Below are positions 45,001-52,513 of a stretch of 64,000 nt of DNA, piece after piece. The position numbers were made by a program, and so were the translations under genes. Origin of the DNA: Nemertoderma westbladi (taxonomy: Eukaryota; Xenacoelomorpha; Nemertodermatida; Nemertodermatidae); assembly GCA_032718475.1 (NCBI GenBank), contig JAUCBJ010002660.1, positions 1 to 64,000 on the forward strand, in the 5' to 3' direction. How positions within the stretch are numbered: the first letter of the stretch is position 1; each line of letters opens with the position of its first letter. Below the pieces are notes generated by a model that saw only the letters and a program-made list of their open reading frames with translations, searched no databases and was not told where the DNA came from.

Positions 45001-45774
45001 GACCTGCTGAGAGGAGCGAGAATGGTGTTCCCTCAGCTGCCCGAGCAGGAGACCCATCTCCCGTCGTCCCTCATCTACCCACTCGACCGCCGAAGCGGGA
45101 GGCGCCAACGTTGTAGCGGGCGGACGAGGGACAACGGGCGACAAATCATTAATATTTCGCTCGGAGTCCAGGACATGAACATTTTCAAGGGTGATTCTGT
45201 GGGGCACAGGTAGCTTAGTGCTGTGCAGGGGGAATTTAGAGGTAGGTTCAGGGAGTACAGGTGTCTCTATCACCGAAGGGGTGGCTTCGAGAACAGGCCC
45301 AATTATTTCAGGCTCATCTACTATAGTAGGGAGTCTTTCTATTTTAATAATTTGGTCTGTGGGTTCTGTACTACCTAAGTCTGTGCTAGCTAGTTGCCTT
45401 CTAACAGCTGGGGGCAAATCAGGCAATTTCTGACGGTGGGACATTCTTCTACGCCTACTTAGACGAGATCTATTTCCTCCGCCTTCAGGATCGGTGGTAT
45501 CGCCTTCATCAGAGGATGTAAATCCCTGTCGTTTGGGAGTAGATCGACTCATCATCTGCATTTGACTAGCTGTTAACTGTTTATTGAAATTGTCTTGCCT
45601 CTCTTGAAGATTTTCCAACTCTAGTTGGGATGTCTCTTCAGATGCCCTACGTTCTGCTTCTGCCACTGCGATCTTTCTTTCCGCTTCTGCCGCTGCCGCT
45701 TTTGCCTCTCTTTCCGCTTCTGCCGCTGCCATTGCCGCTGCTGCTGTCTTTCTTTCCGCTTCTGCCGCTGCCAT
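42010..45774 (-). CDS. BEL/Pao gag-protease polyprotein fused to pol connector and tail (RT, RNase H, integrase core deleted)
   Basis: A 1254-codon intact frame that is also open about 120 bases upstream of this ATG. Order: alanine/glutamate coiled coil (1-75); basic and proline-rich linker; capsid-like DUF1759 region (about 398-560); three zinc knuckles at 676-740 (CALCDGPHRLSVC, CYNCLRRGHQWRTC, CAKCGAKHH); aspartic protease with DSGSTGTFID at 852-861; then the start of the RT leader (about 1010-1035). At about 1036-1045 it jumps to the post-RNase H linker (WRHCPEMINLDDIASRG, then GGPNFL...EWPP). A further jump goes via HYRSWNRL (1174) to the DUF5641 tail (LNHPVGRLCLLE, 1212). It can supply Gag and protease but not copy or integrate DNA. 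Identity of the domains is firm; expression is unknown. Confidence 0.87.
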   Translation of the reverse strand: MAAAEAERKTAAAAMAAAEAEREAKAAAAEAERKIAVAEAERRASEETSQLELENLQERQDNFNKQLTASQMQMMSRSTPKRQGFTSSDEGDTTDPEGGGNRSRLSRRRRMSHRQKLPDLPPAVRRQLASTDLGSTEPTDQIIKIERLPTIVDEPEIIGPVLEATPSVIETPVLPEPTSKFPLHSTKLPVPHRITLENVHVLDSERNINDLSPVVPRPPATTLAPPASAVEWVDEGRREMGLLLGQLREHHSRSSQQVQEMEGTVQQLKGTIRESRLELQEVQQSIALERDKLVNTQKVIPPPPVTMCQPLRSEVFHAQGVEPTRIYTASEVETPIVNPIKGNYKPVDNDIPYRLDNNPRNLYTDNSILNNTMAQESFTRQMARTEARQAVKVGEIVKFNGDEMKWLPFNEYYKDNIQNSVLSNGEKLRFLIRCLEGSPKLMALKFIGHPDGLRQVWDTLNIRNGNRNNIARYLYAKLVAPRKFISSGIIEFSNEIQEICRQLDWLGKSHEYQSSMVIGAVASTLPKGGVGARWDKKVLYMMEQQRRDPTMADLMSFLDGEVKLQLLKQSREKTPENKVSEKPVSRRKVIPVCYTDDGESQASQEEDSGKDTERSYYDNKAPKDVSKFKFRTNDRREQVRKTPPTSPKRIHIRKPEERTSVHNVTQSKVSNIKPKCALCDGPHRLSVCDEFLKKSLKDRREVMWDKRLCYNCLRRGHQWRTCYSDARCAKCGAKHHILLHTEFERNSPSQVSESELHVQFSDVNDTDQCSEMEGFYTDEFSDENESCYLINTAVYRALTYKKDTDSEFPPTTSDRQPSWKAPTSYVGIREFPVVQLRVHGPERSYIVNALLDSGSTGTFIDKELAEDIFAGQPKFRTKLNMSGIMQVWKSTVIADYYVGALSTPQDELGEHSIRSVKMVAIKNFATSQVEPYNWDEDDFTQQFDIPRFNTDYPGVQILIGQNAHEALETLEKRPAQPQPLQAYAGRTRVGWYFTGHSRRTLIERLPKEQVYQVREWEVESSEVDDPTEGTPYSSDNDDINSNVDQWRHCPEMINLDDIASRGATPQELTDTPDWLGGPNFLSKEDEWPPHLTTAEIRQAKGAEKVKPKTRTSKSRLFKPVIDLSVLHISRDDAVDLNSPTANRSVVEIRERDWRSGTPDISQGLSPLLPGAMDHYRSWNRLCKAVVYLKRCFYRHYSRMKRKPGIVFETQQLNHPVGRLCLLERDRELSGNYGRQDTLPTTTSLIQQTSRASPT

Positions 45775-45862
45775 TGCCGCTGCTGCTGTCTTTCTGTCTT
45801 CTATACGTTTTTTCTTTACTTGTTCTTCTTGAACCTTAGCGATGTGGATGCGTTCATCAAAT

Positions 45863-46486
45863 TTAGCAAAAATTAGGGCGAAGTCCAGTCAGCCTTCTCC
45901 TCAACTCTTCATCACCTACAAAGCGTTGATAGTCTGACAGATAGATGTCAATAGCATCCCTCTTATGCGGTTTCTCTGCTGTCGCTTCGCTTTCCACTTG
46001 GGAAAAGGTAGCGTCTGTTGATTCTCCATGGGTTGAGCGTTCAGCCAGCTGAGCTTTCCACTGGGCCGTTCCTTGAACATGGAGACTCACCCGCTGGAAC
46101 CAAGTCTTTACAGCAACTTGCAACGACGTGTCTTGTCTTCTTTTTGAAGCTTCTTCAAAGGCTGATAAGATTAGTCTGATTCTTAGAATTCTTTCTCTAA
46201 CTTGATAAAGCAGCTCTCCCTGCTCTTGAGGTCCTTGGGGTTGTCGAAACAGTTGTTCCTCTAATCGCTCCATAGAGCTGAAGAATCCCTGTACATATCC
46301 TGCTGCTGACCTCTTCCACACAGCTGGATCAATGGTTTCTTTCATTACTCCCATCCTGTGTATGTCTTCCCAGGCAGCTTCCGATAAGTCAAACGGTAGT
46401 CCGGGTCCGGGGAAGTTCCATTGCGACTCGACAATAGACTTCAATTCTTCCCTTGTGTATCCCACATAACTATCCTTGGTCGATGC
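45863..46486 (-). CDS. BEL/Pao gag, middle segment in a shifted frame
   Basis: Open from a TAA at about 46486 to a TAA at 45863. The encoded part (YTREELKSIVESQWNFPG, then AWEDIHRMGV and a helical, charged remainder) looks like genuine protein and ends where the next frame opens. It overlaps the N-terminal frame by about 45 bases (a -1 step) and the gag-protease frame by about 30 bases (a +1 step). Two indels, or frameshifting or splicing in the element, could explain this. No canonical slippery heptamer is visible, so indels are more likely. Confidence 0.65.
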   Translation of the reverse strand, partial: ASTKDSYVGYTREELKSIVESQWNFPGPGLPFDLSEAAWEDIHRMGVMKETIDPAVWKRSAAGYVQGFFSSMERLEEQLFRQPQGPQEQGELLYQVRERILRIRLILSAFEEASKRRQDTSLQVAVKTWFQRVSLHVQGTAQWKAQLAERSTHGESTDATFSQVESEATAEKPHKRDAIDIYLSDYQRFVGDEELRRRLTGLRPNFC

Positions 46487-46941
46487 TTACTTCTCGCCCA
46501 ATCAATCTGGTGTTCCTCCACCGCAATCAATACCCTAGTGAGTACGGCTGCAGGAAGGATGAGAAGGGGATCCGAATAAACCGTATCTGCCATCTTTGCT
46601 CCGCGCTCGGGTGTCAGCTCTACAGTATCCGAACTACTGGAGCTGTCGGTCCGCTGAGAAATAAGTTCTCGGCTAGGGGGTTGTTGCTGTTTGACAGCTG
46701 CTTCTTGATCCTGCTTGACTTGAGCCCGAGTGCCTATGACAGACCTACGGCGCTTCACTAACTTCGCAAATTGCGAAATTGCTTCTACTAACCTAGGTTC
46801 TGACACAGCTACTGTAGGGGTTGCCTTTCTTACAGTAGGAGGGGTCTCAGACCTCGGTCTGGGATTCTCTATACTCCTATCTGAGAAACAGACTGTTGTT
46901 TCTAGGAGACTATCTGACAGAGTTTGCCTTGTGTCAGCCAT
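46441..46941 (-). CDS. BEL/Pao gag, N-terminal segment
   Basis: A 166-codon ATG frame (MADTRQTLSDSLLE at the start) rich in serine, arginine and glutamine, with a helical end (AVLTRVLIAVEEHQIDWARSKH). It is the first ATG frame after the leader in element orientation and runs into the middle gag segment by a -1 frame step, so it is the likely Gag N-terminus. I find no named domain. Confidence 0.6.
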   Translation of the reverse strand: MADTRQTLSDSLLETTVCFSDRSIENPRPRSETPPTVRKATPTVAVSEPRLVEAISQFAKLVKRRRSVIGTRAQVKQDQEAAVKQQQPPSRELISQRTDSSSSSDTVELTPERGAKMADTVYSDPLLILPAAVLTRVLIAVEEHQIDWARSKHRPRIVMWDTQGKN

Positions 46942-47496
46942 GTTTGATTGTACAGTTGAATGCCTACTGCTATATTACAGTTAAAGCAAGTCTAGTAATT
47001 CAGTATCACTGTTAGCCTAGTAATTAATTACCGATATCGTTACTCTATGTAACGTGATATATATACAATATATTAGAGTACCGGTATATACTTATAGTAT
47101 ATATAAGTATTATTACAGACTAGGTTTGTCACAGAATACCAGTATATAATTTCAGCACAAATATATATAAATATATAATAGGCCTATCGTGAATACCGGT
47201 ATACAGCTTACACTTATAATATATATAAGTATAATTATAGACTAGAATTAATTACAGAATACCGGTATAATTTCAGCCTAAATTTATAAAAATAAATATA
47301 ATAAGCCTATTGTAAATACCGGTATGTCAATTATTTTAGAATAATTGAATTTCTGAAATTTAGGGGTTACTTAGTTACTTTACTTTACCTTATTACCGTT
47401 ATTTAAGCAGTAGTCCAACTGATATTAAGACCTAATTGTTGTATGACAGGCCTACTATTTTATAAATCGGTTTGAGTTGATTTATAATATATATAC
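46942..47496. other. Element leader next to gag
   Basis: AT-rich and non-coding. It includes the 115/123-bp tandem duplication listed separately and several ACCGGTAT motifs. Confidence 0.5.
47080..47325. repeat. Two-copy tandem duplication of about 115-123 bp
   Basis: ACCGGTATA at 47080, 47195 and 47318 marks two diverged tandem units sharing ATATATAAGTAT and AGGCCTAT/AAGCCTAT. Non-coding, in the leader of the BEL/Pao element. Confidence 0.75.
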
Positions 47497-48495
47497 CCCT
47501 ATTTATTTATTTATTTATTTATTTATAATCTCGGACACAAACGATCCATTGTACATACAAGGCAGAACTAACTAAACTAAATTTGAGAAATACAGCACAT
47601 TAAAGTAGAATTACACCAAATACGAAAATAAAGGAAATTTAACAATGTATTCCGAATACGATAATTACGTTAAACTTGGATCAAGCACCTTGTGCCACCG
47701 ATCAATCAGAACAGAGTTCACTGAAAAATTAGTTATAATAGCACCAATTAGCGTATTACCTGAGTTATTTACTCTATTTAACAAGGAAAATATAGATTTG
47801 CGCATAATGGCCTTAAAGGTATTTACTCTATTATTAACAAAAATTGTGTCTGCATCGTCACTGCGGGAGTATTTAAACAACAGACGAAAACACATGTTAT
47901 AGGCTACTTTCACTTGTCGCAAAGTTTGAACACGGAAAATAGACCACAAAGAGCTGCAATATAAACTGTAGCAATAAGTTTTGAACAAACATAGTTTAAC
48001 ACCAAGAGAACACCGAGAGAAATTTCTAACTAACAAATTACCTCGACAAAATAAAGAAGATTTAATTTTATTTATGTCTGCTTCATCAGAAAGGTCACAG
48101 CTTATAATGTGTCCCAAGTAAGAAACCTGCTTAACACAGTCTAACGGTTTTCCATTGAGATAGATGTCGCCTGCACGGTGAAAACGATAGGGCATAAAAT
48201 ACAAACAGTGTGATTTGAGTGGATTGAACAAAATATCAAATTTAGCGCCGTAACGCTCACATATCTTGACTAGTGCACGTAACCCAAAAATACTCGGCGA
48301 CAGTAAACACAGGTCATCTGCGTAAAATAAGTGATTTAAAAGACTCTTTCAAACTTTACAACCAACATTAGATTTGTTGAGTTCTACACTTAAGTCATTC
48401 ATATAAATGTTAAATAAGAGCGGGCTGAGCAAACTTCCTTGACGGACACCATTTGAAACCAAAAATGCACCGGAAGAAGCAGAACCCCAGCTTAT
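47497..48495 (-). mobile_element. CR1/L2-like non-LTR reverse transcriptase fragment inside the BEL/Pao leader
   Basis: On the minus strand from about 48495 the translation gives NGVRQGSLLSPLLFNIYMND (RT motif 4), then HLFYADDLCLLSPS (catalytic DD), NPLKSHCLYF and VSYLGHIIS. It continues through the thumb region to the stop at 47665. One in-frame TGA lies just before the YADD segment. After about 140 bp of 3' sequence it ends in a (TAAA)n-type microsatellite at 47497-47527, as LINE tails do. It is 5'-truncated and dead. The exact LINE clade is uncertain. Confidence 0.8.
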
Positions 48496-49276
48496 ACCCC
48501 AGCCCTATAATGGGTTTTGTCAATATTTGAAATAAATGTTATTATTTCTGGGAAGGAGTCACTACACAGAAGCTGTGCGCTCTCAGTGAAGTGCTACTTG
48601 TTGGACACTAAAACAAATAATTATAATTTACCTAAGTTACTTATTACTACAAATTACGTACAATTCAGGGTGAGATTACAATCTCTAAATAAACACAAAA
48701 AAATTACACGTACGAATTTTTAGGGTAATTTTACAAGAAGTCTACAAACCAGCCTAACAAAGGGTTAGAATATCTGGTTATTACAAACAGACAGGATTCT
48801 ACGGTATTTGAAAATAACAAAGCAGTAGTAAATATACTGCGTTGTCCAGATAGGAAAAATACCACCATCTGACGACTTATAGCCGTATCGCTATATAAGT
48901 ACTACATTATGTATCACGGAGTGTTCCTACCTAGAAGTTAATTACCGCGGTCTACCAGAACCAACGTGCCTATTAACCACTTTACAACACAAATATACTG
49001 GCTACACACTAATTACCCTCGGAAAGCACTGTATACTAAACCCTAAATTAGGCACAAGTACTTATGCAACAAATAATCAGCAGTTAGAAATACTTGTACA
49101 GCTAAAAGAACCACGGTATCTGCTGGAGTGACCGGGGCACAAAATCACCAGTCTTTACCTACGCCAAGCAGCCCTGATGTAGTACCGGAGTTAATTTAAC
49201 TATAACGGTATATAACAAGCACAATTACTGTAGGAATAAACTTGGGGATATGACTGTTGCGAATAATCGCATAAAC
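48496..49276. other. Leader region, nothing recognised
   Basis: AT-rich sequence inside the BEL/Pao element between the LINE fragment and the 291-bp duplication. No gene or structure stands out. Confidence 0.5.
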
Positions 49277-49861
49277 TCTGAATAATAAATATTGCGCTAC
49301 GCGTACAGACTACTCAAACAAAATACAGACCAAACGCTGGCAGACTACTATCAAGCCCAAACAAACTACAGTATATGCAGACTCCGAAATGGTTAGTTAG
49401 TATGCGTTCTAACCGAGTAGTACGACTTATTCTTTCGAGGGGGTTTACCTCACAGCACTGGAAGCCCCTACTTTCCTAACTAGTACTTTATCGGACATAC
49501 ACTCTACACACACCGCAATCTCTTCCGACCTAACAACAGCCAGACAACAATCCAGCCTACAAATTATCTGAATAAGAAATATTACGCTACCCGTACAGAC
49601 TGCACAAACAAAATACAGACCAAACGCTGGCAGACTACTATCAAGCCTAAACATACTACAGTATATGCAAACTCCGAAATGGTTAGTTAGTATGCGTTCT
49701 AACCGAGTAGTATGACTTATTCTTTCGAGGGGGTTTACCTCACAGCACTGGAAGCCCCTACTTTCCTAACTAGTACTTTTTCGGACATACGCTCTACACA
49801 CACTACAATCTCTTCAGACTTAACAACAGTCAGACAACAGTCCAGCCTACAAATTATCCGT
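49277..49861. repeat. 291-bp tandem duplication (two copies)
   Basis: The segment from AATAATAAATATTGCGCTAC to about 49568 recurs from 49569 with a few substitutions. Both copies contain GGTTAGTTAGTATGCGTTCT and CAAACGCTGGCAGACTAC. Non-coding, in the element leader. Confidence 0.88.
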
Positions 49862-50136
49862 ATAATCTGGGCAGGCTTACACGTCTTCTGCTCAATATTG
49901 GCCTACAAATAAATAAAACTGACAGAAATAAGTAAAATCCCAATAAAAAACCAGGGCGGGCCCTCCCTGATTCAAAATTAAGGCCTACCGGTATATAATT
50001 ATCAAATCGAATAATACTGCTGTACCTGTACTGCTGTAAGTACCGGTCCGGGTGGTTAGGTAGTCAGGCCTACTAGGTACCGGTCGACCGGTACTTCAGC
50101 TTTATTGCCTACTGCAATACAGAAGCAATAACCGTT

Positions 50137-50225
50137 ATTGTTCTTACCAGAACAATATTAAACTGCATTTATTGCCTACACTGCAATCTGAAATCAATAT
50201 CTGTTATTGTTCTTACCAGAACAAT
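50137..50225. other. Duplicated hairpin next to the 5' LTR
   Basis: ATTGTTC and GAACAAT around TTACCA form a 7-bp stem at 50137-50156 and again at 50206-50225. The LTR junction itself repeats the flank ATCTGTTATTGTTC. Read on the minus strand each hairpin contains TGGTAAGAAC, the only TGG-starting candidates for a primer-binding site near the LTR. They lie 40 or more bases from it, so this is uncertain. Confidence 0.5.
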
Positions 50226-50259
50226 AGACAACTATATTTATTGAAGTTATATCTGTTAT

Positions 50260-51427
50260 TGTTCGCGCTTTCAGACCTTTAGCAGTTTAACCTGCCAAAT
50301 TTGGATGTCTTCTAGATTGTAAATCGACTTTAGCCTATGACGAGTATTTGATACACTACATTAGCCGAAGCCAGTCTATGCGCGACCATTCACCCGCTGG
50401 ATATACCCGGGAGACTGGATTCGGAAGCCTAACCTTATTGCGGTGTAGGCCTACTGTATTATTCGACTGATTGTAATATATAATCTCTGACAAATATTAT
50501 TCACTTTCGGGAAATATTAACAGTTCCTTTAGGACGTGGCGCTCTAAATATGTAAACAGAGTTATGACTTACACTAGACACAACGGGATGGCTATGGATT
50601 CACGTATATAGCGCATTCTTTAGGAGATGCTTTATTATCAATCACAATCATGCACACTACTGCACAATGCTGCACACCAATCTGCCGACCTTCACTAATT
50701 TAGTCACATATAAAGAGAACAACGACCGATGCATGTAGTGCCTATGAAATAGCATTAGATTCACTTCAAAACCACTTTAATGTAAGTCGCAATCGTTATA
50801 TGTAACCGGTCTCTCTTACCTTCAGTATATCAAGAAGATTGAGGGTTTTATGATTAATTTATCGATATTATCCAATATAATAATATTCCATCAACTGATA
50901 TAATTAATGACCGACAGTAAATAGCAGTAAAAAATGCGGTGTTTGTAGTTGACAATATGATTAGGTGAGTAGATAACAGATATACATTTCTATGATTAAG
51001 CCTACTAATGTTGGGCTAAAGCCTGAAACCACAGAGATTCCAAAGCCGGTCTTCTGGGCTCAGGAAAAAAGGTAAACATTGACCCATAATGCATTGCACG
51101 ATTTCCCGGAGGTTTCTGTACAAAAAGCAGGAGAATCGCTCTGATTGGTTGACCGAACAAAGAAACAACAGAGAACAAGGAAAAAGCTACATGTGTACAG
51201 ATCAGCTGTTAGCTGTCGTCATAGTAACTACACTGTTTCAAGAGGATTTAGCGTATTGCGACATAGAATTGCTAGTTATGTCCGCTAAAGTACACATACA
51301 GAAGAAATGGCTTTTTATGTCCACTAAAACACCAGTACAGTAAGGAAACGGCCCTTGATGTCCGTTAAAACACCTACAGAGTACTTTGCGGTAAAAATAA
51401 CCACCTAATTCCGCAAAAGCTTTTACA
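50260..51427 (-). repeat. 5' LTR, 1168 bp
   Basis: Same length and about 99 percent the same as 37983-39150 by eye. Starts TGTTCGCGC and ends CTTTTACA on the plus strand, followed by the duplication CCCAC. About half of the visible differences from the other LTR are CpG transitions. Confidence 0.92.
50815..50825 (-). promoter_or_regulatory. Candidate splice donor in the LTR
   Basis: On the minus strand the sequence reads GAAG|GTAAGAGAG, a near-consensus 5' splice site. It is conserved in all three LTR copies (also at about 33616 and 38541). In the 5' LTR it lies downstream of the presumed U3 block, so it could produce spliced subgenomic RNAs for the downstream ORFs. Confidence 0.4.
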
Positions 51428-51432
51428 CCCAC
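51428..51432. repeat. Target-site duplication, right (CCCAC)
   Basis: CCCAC directly after the right LTR, matching 37978-37982. Confidence 0.8.
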
Positions 51433-52049
51433 CACCCATCTGACTGTTTGTAAAAGAGGGAAATTTAAAAAGTTGAAATCCGCTACAGCACTACCGGTAC
51501 TGTAAATTGTTTGAATTGCAATGCAATGTGGGCTGATATTCAGATAGGGTGGGAAACTGGACGCAATAAAAATTCAACCCGTCTCCAGGGGAAATTGGAC
51601 CCAAATAACTGTTGATTACTCTCAAAGATATAACTGTAACCTGTTCTATTGTGTTTAGTTTATTGTTTTGGTTAAAATAACATGCCACTGTAACCTGCTC
51701 CTTTCCCTAAATTGAGAATTTAACATTGAGGCGGGATATTAATTCGTCAAGGCGGGTTTTGCGTCGAGTTCCCCCCACCCCCCCCTGTCTCCTGATATTA
51801 CTAGTGTGCAGTATATTAACTCATTACAGCATTAATGCCCGAGTACGGACCCATCCCATCGTCACACCGAAGGGACGATACCACTCGGTAGTGCAGTAAT
51901 GGGATCTGTGGTGGCAGTTTATTTACCACCACGCAGAGTATGAGGTTCGACTGTCAGACTGTGGTGCGAGAACTCCTTCACAGGAAACCACGAATGGAGA
52001 GAAGTTGCCACGCCGAGCTTAAACAGCGTCTGCATTCTGCGTAGAGATG
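51433..52049. other. Spacer and probable continuation of a degraded retroelement
   Basis: The part from about 51820 is GC-richer. A minus-strand AATAAA lies at about 51915, and a frame continuing the remnant at 52050 through shifts can be followed to about 51920. No intact gene. Confidence 0.35.
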
Positions 52050-52253
52050 CTACTTCTCTTCTTCGGCCGACTCTAAGACTGACATAGGGGAGCGAGCCAC
52101 CACCACGTACGACCCGGCGTCAAGGTTCACAACCCGAATATCGATCAACGCCTGGGTCTGTGGGTTTTGTGCTCCCCGAATGCCAACGCCGCGCCGAAGA
52201 CCTGCTGGAACGTCGACTCCCTCCTGCTCGCGACTACCAGCTCGAAGACAACG
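52050..52253 (-). pseudogene. Degenerate retroelement coding remnant
   Basis: A 67-codon open stretch on the minus strand bounded by stops. Its middle, AQNPQTQALIDIRVVNLDAGSY, followed by VLESAEEEK, resembles a conserved segment near the C-terminus of some invertebrate reverse-transcriptase polyproteins (pattern Q-Q-D/A-LDIRV-DA-SY ... EKK-KY). That recognition is from memory. There is no start codon and the frame is broken on both sides. Confidence 0.35.
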
Positions 52254-52513
52254 TTACGTGGTCGGTGGTCCGAACGCACGCACCGTGAGATCTCCACAAC
52301 GTCCCGGAATTCGTTGTGCTGTTGACGTGGCCACCCTTTATACAGTTTAAACTGTGGTCCGCATCGACTCTGAATTCGTCGCTCCGGCTAGGCACCGAAG
52401 CCCAGGGCAGAAGGGTGACCGTAGCAGATCGCTAGCCTGTCTCGGAATTCCTGCAGAGATAAATCCAGTCGGTGGGGTAGTAAAGGTAGATAGTAAAAGA
52501 GGTAGCCATTTAG
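52254..52513. other. GC-richer flank of the 40-bp array
   Basis: Unique sequence with GAATTC and CCGG-rich patches. No supported gene. Confidence 0.4.

Larger units (their letters stand above)
37983..51427 (-). mobile_element. 13.4-kb BEL/Pao LTR retrotransposon, pol-deleted, with accessory ORF remnant
   Basis: Defined by two direct LTRs of exactly 1168 bp (TG...CA) and matching 5-bp duplications CCCAC. In minus-strand order: 5' LTR (51427-50260), a long leader with hairpins, a 291-bp tandem duplication and an embedded LINE fragment, gag in frame-shifted pieces (46941-45863), gag-protease fused to pol connector and tail (to 42010), the accessory ORF remnant (40556-39229), the purine-rich tract CTGGGAGCGG and the 3' LTR (39150-37983). 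Reverse transcriptase, RNase H and the integrase core are absent. A primer-binding site complementary to a known tRNA was not identified. About ten differences between the LTRs indicate a recent insertion. Confidence 0.88.

Noticed and set aside
42010-45774. Domesticated host gag gene
   Set aside because: The intact frame is explained by recent insertion between nearly identical LTRs, so domestication is not needed.
50260-51427. Solo LTR interpretation of this repeat
   Set aside because: Its own flanks do not match each other (GTTAT left, CCCAC right), while the right flank matches the left flank of 37983.
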